A stretch of 64,000 nucleotides of DNA from Deltaproteobacteria bacterium (GTDB lineage: Bacteria > Myxococcota > Myxococcia > Myxococcales > 40CM-4-68-19), in NCBI GenBank assembly GCA_005879315.1, contig VBLC01000040.1, forward strand, positions 113,037-177,036, in the 5' to 3' direction. Positions within the stretch are counted from its first letter, which is position 1. Each line of letters opens with the position of its first letter. The notes below the pieces were generated by a model. That model did not search any database. It was not told the origin of the DNA and saw only the letters and a list, made by a program, of their open reading frames with translations. Below are positions 25,471-32,785 of this stretch, one piece after another. The translations under genes and the position numbers were made by a program.

Positions 25471-26436
25471 TCACGGTGCCGACTTGTTGCTGAACGACGC
25501 CGGGGCGTACGCGCACTGCGCCTCGGAGCCCGAGTCGGGGCCGCCGAAGGGCGGAGCGACGATCTTCACGTTGGAGGAGAAGTACGCCACCTGGAAGGGC
25601 GCCGCGCCCCAGCATTCGGAGAGCGAGACGCTGTACCCGCTGCCCAGGCCGGCCACGTCGGCGCGGCCGCGGCCGTCGTTCTTCCAGCGCGAGTGGACGG
25701 AGAAGCGGTCGCCGCTGGTGGTGTTGTGCACGGCGAAGTCGAGGTCCCCGCCGCCGACGCTGTCGTTGGCGTAGAGATAGACGATGTTGACGAACTGGCC
25801 CGCGTGCTGGCTGTCCTTCGCGCCGGTGTAGGTCACGTCGAGCGTGGCCGGGCCGATGTTGGAGTAGTTGTTCACCACCAGCTTGCCGGTGGCGTCGTGC
25901 GGCCCGGCGAGCTGGGCGGCCTTGTCGAAGTCGGCGGTGAAGTTGCCGCTGCCGTGGTGGGCCTGCGCGCCGGGGGTGGCCTTGCCGCTGAGGAAGACGA
26001 TGAATCCAGCCGGGTTGGTCAGCGACTGGCCGGAAAGCTCCCAGTCGAAGCTGTCGCCATCCTTGGTCACGACCAGCTTGTACTCGTTGTAATCGAACGG
26101 GCCGTGGCCCGGGCCCCAGGTGCAGCTGCTGGTGGTGCAGCTCGAGGGCGGCGTCTGGGTGACCGCCTCGATGATGCCGAGCATCGCCGCGGTCCCACCA
26201 TTGAAGGTGAAGGCGACGCTGACGGTGAGGTCGAAGAACGGCGAGTGGTCGCCGGCAATGCTGTCCTGCTGGATGGTGTTGGGGCTGCCCTTCATCTGCG
26301 AGGCCTGGCTCGAGGCCTGGGGCGAGCCCATCTGCACGGTGCTCTTGCTGGGCAGGGCGTCGCGGGCCTGATCCCTGAAGGCCTGCGGACCGCAGGCGAA
26401 CAGCGCGGCCGCCGCCATGACGAGAGTCTTGCGCAT
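25471..26436 (-). CDS. Lipoprotein, first gene of the sigma/caspase operon
   Basis: A 321-residue predicted lipoprotein (MRKTLVMAAAALFACGPQ, lipid-modified Cys at residue 15). The ATG at 26436 has a strong AGGAGG 8-9 nt upstream. The mature part is Ser/Thr/Gly-rich and beta-like, with no recognised domain. A segment with TWGPGHGPFDYNEYKLV is reminiscent of TWGP in the operon's last gene. It probably marks the operon's promoter side, facing the divergent rtcB. A surface or envelope role under sigma control is inferred. Confidence 0.65.
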   Translation of the reverse strand: MRKTLVMAAAALFACGPQAFRDQARDALPSKSTVQMGSPQASSQASQMKGSPNTIQQDSIAGDHSPFFDLTVSVAFTFNGGTAAMLGIIEAVTQTPPSSCTTSSCTWGPGHGPFDYNEYKLVVTKDGDSFDWELSGQSLTNPAGFIVFLSGKATPGAQAHHGSGNFTADFDKAAQLAGPHDATGKLVVNNYSNIGPATLDVTYTGAKDSQHAGQFVNIVYLYANDSVGGGDLDFAVHNTTSGDRFSVHSRWKNDGRGRADVAGLGSGYSVSLSECWGAAPFQVAYFSSNVKIVAPPFGGPDSGSEAQCAYAPASFSNKSAP

Positions 26437-26505
26437 GGTTTGTCTTCCTCCTGTGCAATGGACACAGCCGCGGCCGCGGAATGGAAAATACTCTGGCAGG
26501 TGTGC

Positions 26506-27690
26506 ATGTTCCCACCCGCGAGGCGTCCTTTGCAGCGCATCGAGGGTGAGAACGTCGAGGTCTGGGCCTGGACCGATCCCGGGGAGATCGAGGGCACGGC
26601 CCTGCAGCAGCTGAAGAACATCGCGCGGCTGCCTTGGGTCTTCCATCACGTGGCGGCGATGCCCGACGTGCACTACGGCAAAGGCGCCACCGTCGGCTCC
26701 GTCATCGCCATGAAGGGAGCCGTCTCGCCCGCCGCCGTTGGAGTGGACATCGGCTGCGGGATGGCGGCAGTGCGCACGAACCTGAAAGCGGACGACCTGC
26801 CCGACAACCTGCACGCCTTGCGGCGCGAGGTCGAGCGGAGAATCCCGGTCGGGTTTGCCGAGCATCGCGACCCCATCGAGCGGTCCCAGGATCGGCAGCT
26901 GTGGAACGAGTTCCACGAGCTGACTCCGGCGGTGAAAGACCTGTCGGGCAAGGCCCGCAAGCAGCTTGGAACGCTCGGCGGGGGCAACCACTTTCTCGAG
27001 CTCTGCCTCGACACCGAGGACCGCGTCTGGCTGATGCTGCATTCGGGGAGCCGGAACATCGGCAAGACGCTGGCCGACATCCACATCGGCCGGGCGAAGA
27101 AGCTGGCGCACAACCAGGATCTTCCCGACCGCGATCTGGCGGTCTTTCTCGCCGGCACGCGCGAGATGGAGGAATACCGCCGCGACCTCTTCTGGGCCCA
27201 GCGCTACGCGATGAAGAACCGCGAGACGATGCTGGATTTATATAAGCATATCCTTCTGTCTTCATATCCGCAGGTCCAGTTCGATGATCCGGTGGCGTGC
27301 CACCACAACTACGTCGCCGAGGAGACCCACTTCGGCGAGCGCGTCCTCGTCACCCGCAAGGGCGCCATCCGCGCCGGCCAGGGGGAGCTGGGGATCATCC
27401 CCGGGTCGATGGGCACCCGCTCCTTCATCGTCCGCGGCCTGGGCAATCCCGATTCCTTCCAGAGCGCTTCGCACGGCGCTGGCCGGAGGATGAGCCGCGG
27501 CGAGGCCAAGCGGCGCTTCAGCGTCCGCGATCTGGAGCAGCAGACCAAGGGTGTCGAGTGCCGCAAGGACGGCGGCGTGATCGACGAGATCCCCGCCGCC
27601 TACAAGCCGATCGAGCGGGTGATGGCGAACCAGAGAGATCTCGTCGAGGTCGTCGCCGAGCTGCGCCAGGTCATGTGCGTCAAGGGTTGA
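26506..27690 (+). CDS. rtcB: RNA-splicing ligase RtcB
   Basis: GTP- and Mn-dependent ligase joining 2',3'-cyclic-phosphate or 3'-phosphate RNA ends to 5'-OH ends. The 394-residue protein belongs to the shorter RtcB class. Metal/active-site motifs are AMPDVHYGKGATVG, GVDIGCGMAA (Cys84), GGGNHFLEL, HSGSRNIGK and CHHNYV, and the guanylylated His lies in SHGAGRRMSR (His323). The ATG at 26506 is favoured for its family-like N-terminus; another ATG at 26458 is in frame. No archease or rtcA gene is adjacent. Confidence 0.92.
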   Translation: MFPPARRPLQRIEGENVEVWAWTDPGEIEGTALQQLKNIARLPWVFHHVAAMPDVHYGKGATVGSVIAMKGAVSPAAVGVDIGCGMAAVRTNLKADDLPDNLHALRREVERRIPVGFAEHRDPIERSQDRQLWNEFHELTPAVKDLSGKARKQLGTLGGGNHFLELCLDTEDRVWLMLHSGSRNIGKTLADIHIGRAKKLAHNQDLPDRDLAVFLAGTREMEEYRRDLFWAQRYAMKNRETMLDLYKHILLSSYPQVQFDDPVACHHNYVAEETHFGERVLVTRKGAIRAGQGELGIIPGSMGTRSFIVRGLGNPDSFQSASHGAGRRMSRGEAKRRFSVRDLEQQTKGVECRKDGGVIDEIPAAYKPIERVMANQRDLVEVVAELRQVMCVKG

Positions 27691-27849
27691 GCGCCCGGCA
27701 GTAAGATTTCCGGTCGCGAAACCGGACAGCTGTGTCAGAATTCCCGAGGATTGCGTTCGCGCCCGCAGCCTCCGCGAATTCCAACTGTGCGGAATCTGGT
27801 CACTTCAAAATTCCGTGAAACTGGCGTCGAGCTTGCACGTCTTAGGGGC

Positions 27850-27933
27850 ATGAGCGTTCTTCGCACCATGAGTCTCATCGCCGGCGGCGCGCTCCTCGCG
27901 CTAGGCGGGAGCGCGATCGCGCTCTTCCTTTAG
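27850..27933 (+). CDS. Possible single-helix micro-protein
   Basis: A 27-codon ORF encoding MSVLRTMSLIAGGALLALGG plus a short hydrophobic end, one membrane helix. It lies in the 248-bp gap between rtcB and DUF1223 and has a G-rich AGGGG only 1 nt before its ATG, which is poor spacing. The peptide composition is more protein-like than random, but expression is unproven. Otherwise the gap has a weak hairpin (27709-27726) without a T-run. Confidence 0.3.
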   Translation: MSVLRTMSLIAGGALLALGGSAIALFL

Positions 27934-27938
27934 GCAGC

Positions 27939-28598
27939 TCAGGGAGCCGCGGCGGCCAGCACCTTTCTGCTCTTGCGCTCCTGAACGAAGACCACCAGCC
28001 GCAGCCGCTTCCAGGAAGAATCGAGCTGCGCTTCTCCGCTCCATTCCGATGAGCCGGCCGGGATCTCGCCGATCGCTCTCAAGGCGCGAACCACTGCCGT
28101 GTGAGCCAGCGTCCGGCCTTCGTTCTCGCCCCGCTGGACCTTGCTGACCAGCCCGTCCTCGACCGCCGCCAGCATCACCTGGGCTGAGGCATGAGGCGGC
28201 AGCCCCCGCACCGCGACTTTCACGGGCGACTGCGCAAATTGTACAATTTGCGCAATCTGGACGATCCCATGAGGCTCTCGGGCGGCAGCGCGGGCGGCGA
28301 AGAGGATGCCCTCCTCGTCCGAACCGAGCACGTCGACCCTGCCGTCCACCACCACTTGGGGTGTGTAGCTCCGTCCGCCGTAGAGGCGCTGGCGTTCGCT
28401 GAAGAGCGGGTCGGAGAAGGGGTCGCTCCAGCCAAGGTCGTTCCAGTAGTCGACGTGCTCGGAGAGGACGAGGAGCGGGACTCCCGGCAGCGGCTGCCGT
28501 TCGTGAAGCTGCGCCAGCACCTTGTCGGCGGGCGGGCAGCTCGAGCAGCCCTCCGAGGTGAACAGTTCGACCAGGATCGGCAGGGCCGCGATCAGCAT
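27939..28598 (-). CDS. DUF1223 thioredoxin-like protein
   Basis: A 219-residue member of the DUF1223 family, whose function is unknown. The hallmark VELFTSEGCSSCPPADKVL with its CxxC is present, followed by LSEHVDYWNDLGWSDPFS and YTPQVVVDGR, all in the family order. The ATG at 28598 gives a short hydrophobic start (MLIAALPILVELF) too short for a clear signal peptide. Residues around 110-125 contain a doubled IVQIAQ/IVQFAQ word encoded by an AT-rich perfect palindrome (28231-28254), unlike its GC-rich surroundings. Confidence 0.85.
   Translation of the reverse strand: MLIAALPILVELFTSEGCSSCPPADKVLAQLHERQPLPGVPLLVLSEHVDYWNDLGWSDPFSDPLFSERQRLYGGRSYTPQVVVDGRVDVLGSDEEGILFAARAAAREPHGIVQIAQIVQFAQSPVKVAVRGLPPHASAQVMLAAVEDGLVSKVQRGENEGRTLAHTAVVRALRAIGEIPAGSSEWSGEAQLDSSWKRLRLVVFVQERKSRKVLAAAAP
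28231..28254. repeat. 24-bp perfect AT-rich palindrome inside the DUF1223 gene
   Basis: The half-site is TGCGCAAATTGT, followed by its exact complement. It codes for part of a repeated IVQIAQ-IVQFAQ word. A related but imperfect element is at 31354-31379 in the HEAT/cyclophilin gene, and the 11-mer GTACAATTTGC also occurs at 14841-14851 upstream of an unrelated gene. Confidence 0.6.
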
Positions 28599-28677
28599 GC
28601 CCGATACTACGCGCGACTTTTACTCCTGGTTTCGCCATACTGAACGGAATGTCAGACCCCGCTCGTACCCTGCGCGC

Positions 28678-29718
28678 ATGAGCGAGAGCACCGGGACCCT
28701 GCATCTGCCCTTCGCCGGGCCGCCGCGCGCGGAGGGCCGCGTGGCCGTCTCGGACGCGTTCGAGCTTCTGCGCTCGCTCGCGCCGGAGTCGGTCGATCTG
28801 GCGGTCACCGATCCGCCCTACGAGTCGCTGCAGCTCCATCGCGCGCGCGGCACCACCACGCGGCTGACGACGAACTGGTTCGCCACGGTGCCCAACGAGC
28901 GGCTGCCGGAGATGTTCCGCGAGATCTATCGCGTGCTGCGGCCCGATCGGCACTTCTACCTCTTCGCCGACGAGGTCACGGCCGACGTCATCAAGCAGCA
29001 GCAGGGCATCGGCCCCATCCGGCTGCCCAACGGCGCGCGCCGCTGCTCGAGCGGCTTCACCTACTGGAAGGAGATCATCTGGGCCAAGACCACGCTCGAT
29101 GGCTCGAAAGTGCGCGGCGGCACCGGCTATCACTATCGGGCGGCCTCCGAGCGGATCCTCTTCTTCGAGAAGGGCAAGCGGGCCCTCAATGACCTCGGCA
29201 CGCCTGACGTCCTGCTCGCGCCGCGCGCCGGCGTGCCGGGGCCGGCGGTGAAACCCGGCGCGGTGGTGCGGACGCTGATCCTGATGTCGAGCCAGCCGGG
29301 GGAGCTGGTGATCGATCCTTTCGCCGGATCCGGCGTGGTGGGAGTGGAGGCGCGCACGAACGGCCGCAAGTTCCTGCTCGGGGACATCGACCTGGCGTAT
29401 CTCGATCCCTCGTTGTCCGATCTCGCGCCGGAAGGAGCCGTGGTGGCGCGGGCTGCTGCCAGCGCGGCCGAGCCGCAACAGCCCCCTCCCCTGGAAGATC
29501 TGCTGGAAGGGCGCGCGTCCGAGGACGAGCTGGAAGCCGCACGCGCGCTGGGTTGGCTCCAGCCTGACGGGCCGACCGAGTCGCTGGAGAAGCTCCTTCA
29601 AGTGCGGCCCAAGGAGCGCGAGGCGGCGATGCGCCGTGCGCTGCGCAACGGCATCGCGGGCGGGCCGGTGATGCTCCGGGCCTGGCGCGCCTGGGCGCTG
29701 AGCGGGAGGCGCAGATGA
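28678..29718 (+). CDS. DNA methyltransferase (beta-class DPPY type) of a restriction-modification pair
   Basis: A 346-residue S-adenosylmethionine-dependent DNA amino-methyltransferase. Catalytic motif IV is TDPPYESL (Asp45-Tyr48), which comes before the cofactor motif I, DPFAGSGVVGVEA (Asp213 onward). That order defines the beta class (N6-adenine or N4-cytosine). The C-terminal 90 residues are Ala/Glu/Arg-rich and outside the core. The ATG at 28678 has no Shine-Dalgarno. The stop overlaps the start of a PD-(D/E)XK protein by 4 nt, so the pair looks like a small type II restriction-modification system. Recognition sequence unknown. Confidence 0.85.
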   Translation: MSESTGTLHLPFAGPPRAEGRVAVSDAFELLRSLAPESVDLAVTDPPYESLQLHRARGTTTRLTTNWFATVPNERLPEMFREIYRVLRPDRHFYLFADEVTADVIKQQQGIGPIRLPNGARRCSSGFTYWKEIIWAKTTLDGSKVRGGTGYHYRAASERILFFEKGKRALNDLGTPDVLLAPRAGVPGPAVKPGAVVRTLILMSSQPGELVIDPFAGSGVVGVEARTNGRKFLLGDIDLAYLDPSLSDLAPEGAVVARAAASAAEPQQPPPLEDLLEGRASEDELEAARALGWLQPDGPTESLEKLLQVRPKEREAAMRRALRNGIAGGPVMLRAWRAWALSGRRR

Positions 29719-30260
29719 GCGAAGTGCTGCAGCTGGTGTCGCCGCCGCGGCCCGTTCCCGATCTGTTCGCCGCGCTGCGCGCCTGGGAGCCGCTCGGCAT
29801 CGACCGTTGGGTCCTCTCGGCCGAGGAGACCCCGCGGCTGCCGCTCACCCAGCTCGAATGCAAGCTGCTCTCGCAGCGGGTGGAGGCGCTCGAGCTCTCC
29901 CCGCCGGAGTTCGAGCGGCTGATCGCTGCCATCGGCTTGTCGCTCGGCCTCGACTACCGGCGCAAGCTGACGGTGGGCAAGACCATCTACGGCAAGGACC
30001 GCGAGGTGGACGTGCTCTTCCGCGACGGCCGCAACGGCAATCGCCTCGCCATCGAAGCCAAATACCAGCGCGTGGCGGGCACGGCCGACGAGAAGCTCCC
30101 GTATGCCGTGCTCAATCTCACCACCCTGCCCTTGCCCGGCGTCATCGTCTACGGAGGAGGCGGGTTCCACCAGGGAGCGTTGCACTGGCTCTGCGCGAAC
30201 ACCAAAGCCACCGACATCGCCCGGCTGGCGGAATGGCTCACGGTGTTTTTCGCGCTCTGA
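29715..30260 (+). CDS. PD-(D/E)XK nuclease, probable restriction endonuclease partner
   Basis: A 181-residue protein with a nuclease core: REVDVLFRDG then RLAIEAKYQ gives Asp99-x14-Glu114-Ala-Lys116, the PD-(D/E)XK metal/catalytic triad. Upstream helices and a late strand-helix (LPGVIVYGGGGFHQGALHWL) complete an alpha/beta core of restriction-endonuclease size. The ATG overlaps the methyltransferase stop (ATGA), which supports a matched pair. It is assigned as an endonuclease by motif and context only. The 3' end overlaps the convergent EcsC-like gene by 23 bp. Confidence 0.75.
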   Translation: MSEVLQLVSPPRPVPDLFAALRAWEPLGIDRWVLSAEETPRLPLTQLECKLLSQRVEALELSPPEFERLIAAIGLSLGLDYRRKLTVGKTIYGKDREVDVLFRDGRNGNRLAIEAKYQRVAGTADEKLPYAVLNLTTLPLPGVIVYGGGGFHQGALHWLCANTKATDIARLAEWLTVFFAL

Positions 30261-30885
30261 CCGTACGCGGGCGGCCAGCGGACTTCCGGCGCGCGCGGGC
30301 TTCGTCGTCGAGCGTCGCGAGCGTCGCCTTCCCCAGCGTCCGGAGCGCGGCGCGGTCGAGAGCAAATGCGATCGGCGCGCCCAGGATCGGCCAGAGCTTG
30401 AGAGCGCGCGGCAGCCAGCCCAGCCCCAGACGCCGCAGGATCGCCTTGAGCAGCAGCGGATTGAGCCGGCGGATGATCTGCCCCGGCAGCGATTCCCAGA
30501 GCACGCGTCCGATGGCGCGGGCGCCCATGCGCAGGCCGGCGCTCTTGACAGCGTCCGCGAAGCCCGCGCCGAGCCAGAGCGCGTACAGGCGGAGGCGGCC
30601 TTGCTCGCCCTCGCTGTCGAGGCCGTAGAGCGCCAGCAACGCGAAGATCAGCTCCGCCTCGACGGCGAGCGAGGCGGCGACGCCCGCCGGCAACCCGAGA
30701 GGCGCCACGACCAGCGCAACGGTGCCGGTGGCAGCGCCCCACAGCCCCGCGCGCGTGGCGGCCGAGCGGACCAGGCGGCGGCCGAGGTCGACCTCATCCT
30801 CCGCCGGATGCTCGAGCCGCAACGCCGCGACCCTCGCCTTCGCTTTGCGGCGAGATCTTTCCAGCAGCTGGTCGACGAGCTCCAT
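30238..30885 (-). CDS. EcsC-like membrane-associated protein
   Basis: A 215-residue protein with two hydrophobic stretches near the middle (TGTVALVVAPLGLPAGVAA and ELIFALLALYGL). It carries features of the EcsC family, whose biochemical role is not known: a charged N-terminal helix (DQLLERSRRKAKARV) and a C-terminal part with RAIGRVLWESLPGQIIRRL. The ATG at 30885 sits 2 nt from the stop of the upstream HEAT/cyclophilin gene, so they are in one operon. The extreme C-terminus is Arg/Lys-rich. Confidence 0.65.
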   Translation of the reverse strand: MELVDQLLERSRRKAKARVAALRLEHPAEDEVDLGRRLVRSAATRAGLWGAATGTVALVVAPLGLPAGVAASLAVEAELIFALLALYGLDSEGEQGRLRLYALWLGAGFADAVKSAGLRMGARAIGRVLWESLPGQIIRRLNPLLLKAILRRLGLGWLPRALKLWPILGAPIAFALDRAALRTLGKATLATLDDEARARRKSAGRPRTVRARKTP

Positions 30886-30886
30886 C

Positions 30887-32785
30887 TCACTCGGCTCCGG
30901 CGGCGAGGATTGTATCGCCCGGCTGGAGCGCGTCGAGCACATCCGCCCCTTCGCGCAGCTCGCCGGCGACGGTGTAGCGGCCATCGAGGTGCGGCTGCGG
31001 CGAGTGGCAGAGGAAGAACTGGCTGCCGCCCGTCTCGGGGCCGCTGGTGGCGATGCCGAGCGTGCCGCGGACGAAGCGCAGCGGGCTGTGTTCGTCGGGC
31101 AACGCCCAGCCTGGTCCGCCGTCGCCATCGCCGCGCGGGTCCCCCCCCTGAACGACGAAGTCCGGCACGACGCGGTGGAAGGTGAGGCCATCGTAGAAGC
31201 CGCGCCTCGCCAACGCCGCCAGCGCCGAGGAGGTGAGCGGAGCGATGTCGGGGCGGAGGTCGATCAGCATCTCTCCCGCGCTGGTGCGCAGCCGCAAGAG
31301 GTGTGCTCGAGGCTCCTGTCGCGCCTCCGCAGGGACAGCCGGCGCGGCGGGGTCGTGCATTTTGTACATTTTGCCAATCGCGGCGTGGAGGAGGATGGAG
31401 GGGGCGGGGAGGAGTTGCAGCACCGGGGGTGGCGGCTGGGCGGGAGGGGCGGCGGCGATCAGCTCGACCAGGGCGGCAAGCGCGTCGGATCGGGCATCGC
31501 CGGCGGGTTTGTCGTGCGCCGCGGCGAGCCGCTCGATGCTGCCGAGCGCGTCGCCGCGCGAGGCTGCCGCGGCCTCCTTCTCCTTGGCGAGCGAGGCGGC
31601 CGCTTCCTGGACGACATACGGGTCCTGGTCGTAGAGCAGCCGGCGCAAGTCTTCGGCCAGCGCCGGGCCCGCCGCCCCGGCAGCCGCGCCACGTACGCGT
31701 CCGTCGCGATCGTTGAGGGCCTCGCGCGCCTTGGAAAGGAGCTCGGGGCGATCCTGCGATAGCTCGGCCGCCAGCGCGCCGCTGCGCAGGCGCGAGCGCC
31801 AGTCGGGCTCGCGTCCTTGCGCGCAGGAGGGCGTCTCGGCCAGCTGCTTGCGGATGCGATCCCGCGCCATCGCGGCAGCGCAGGTGACGGTCACCGGCGC
31901 GCCAGCCGCGAAGCCTTCCGGCACAGGGGGAACCGCCGCGAGCGCGATCTCGCCGAGCTGCGCGGCCGACTCGAAGAGAGCGACGAGCACATGGAAGAAG
32001 CGCGCGCCCTTCGCTCCGTCTGCCACCGCCTCGGGAACGACGGAGGCAAGCACCGCCGCGCCCCCCGCAGCGGTGGCCAGACCGCGAGCTGCCTCGACGC
32101 GCACGCGCCAATCCTCGTCGCGCAGCGACCTCAGGAGTGCCTCGGCGGGGAGGCCTTGCTTGCCCCAGGCGCGAGCGGCGAGCGAGCGGGTCCAGGGATC
32201 GGCGTCGCGCAAGAGCGGCTCGAGCGGCACGGGTTCGCCGGGAGGAAGTCGCGTGAACGCATAAGCCGCAGCGGTGCGCACGGCAGGCTCGGCCCGCGCG
32301 AGCGCGGCGGTCAGCGCTGCGCGAGCGCGAGCAACCGGGGCATCCTTGTTGCGCGCGAGGATCCCCAGAGCGATTCCGGCCTCGGCCGCAGCCGGTCCGC
32401 CCAGCGCAGCGGCGAGCGCATCGATCTGCGGATCCTTGCTGGCTGCCGGCCCCGCCAGCGCTCGCGCCGCCGCCGAGGCAAACCTGCACGAGCGCTTCAG
32501 GCACGCCGCGAGCACTGGCGCGCCTCCCTCGATGCGGCCGAGCGCCCACGCCGCGGTCTCACCCGCGACCTCGTCCTCGAGCAAGGCCTCGACCGGGCCG
32601 CGCAGCTGCTCATCCCCGATGCGCCCGGCCGCAAGCGCAGCCCGAGCTCGCACAGCGGAATCTCGCGACGCGAGCGCCTCGCGCACTTCCGGCGCTGCCA
32701 TCCGCCGCAGCTCGGCCCCCTGCAAGTCCGGCGTCGTCGGCCGCGCGCAAGCGGCGACACCGAGCGCAAGCAGGAGGATTCTCAT
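30887..32785 (-). CDS. Lipoprotein with HEAT repeats fused to a cyclophilin-type prolyl isomerase
   Basis: A 632-residue protein starting with a lipoprotein signal (MRILLLALGVAACARP, Cys at residue 13). About residues 20-430 are HEAT/PBS-lyase-like helical repeats (AALAAGRIGDEQLRGPVEAL, AAWALGRIEGG, ARAWGKQGLPAEALLRSL). The last 170 residues are a cyclophilin domain with FYDGLTFHRVVPDFVVQGGD, GGSQFFLCHS and LDGRYTVAGEL, the peptidyl-prolyl isomerase core. This pairing suggests an envelope-tethered folding factor that docks on clients through the repeats. The start overlaps the end of the 5'-nucleotidase gene by 1 nt. Confidence 0.87.
   Translation of the reverse strand: MRILLLALGVAACARPTTPDLQGAELRRMAAPEVREALASRDSAVRARAALAAGRIGDEQLRGPVEALLEDEVAGETAAWALGRIEGGAPVLAACLKRSCRFASAAARALAGPAASKDPQIDALAAALGGPAAAEAGIALGILARNKDAPVARARAALTAALARAEPAVRTAAAYAFTRLPPGEPVPLEPLLRDADPWTRSLAARAWGKQGLPAEALLRSLRDEDWRVRVEAARGLATAAGGAAVLASVVPEAVADGAKGARFFHVLVALFESAAQLGEIALAAVPPVPEGFAAGAPVTVTCAAAMARDRIRKQLAETPSCAQGREPDWRSRLRSGALAAELSQDRPELLSKAREALNDRDGRVRGAAAGAAGPALAEDLRRLLYDQDPYVVQEAAASLAKEKEAAAASRGDALGSIERLAAAHDKPAGDARSDALAALVELIAAAPPAQPPPPVLQLLPAPSILLHAAIGKMYKMHDPAAPAVPAEARQEPRAHLLRLRTSAGEMLIDLRPDIAPLTSSALAALARRGFYDGLTFHRVVPDFVVQGGDPRGDGDGGPGWALPDEHSPLRFVRGTLGIATSGPETGGSQFFLCHSPQPHLDGRYTVAGELREGADVLDALQPGDTILAAGAE
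31354..31379. repeat. AT-rich element related to the 28231-28254 palindrome
   Basis: On the coding strand it reads GATTGGCAAAATGTACAAAA then TGCACG, against GATTGCGCAAATTGTACAAT then TTGCGCA at the DUF1223 site. The two align with one indel. It encodes IGKMYKMH in the linker between the HEAT repeats and the cyclophilin domain, where foreign sequence would be tolerated. Confidence 0.45.

Noticed and set aside
26468..26479. CCGCGGCCGCGG palindrome between rtcB and the lipoprotein gene
   Set aside because: A 12-bp all-GC palindrome is expected by chance at this base composition and is not repeated nearby.
27709..27726. Hairpin after rtcB as an intrinsic terminator
   Set aside because: The 6-bp stem TCCGGT/ACCGGA is not followed by a T-run, so it does not meet the usual terminator form.
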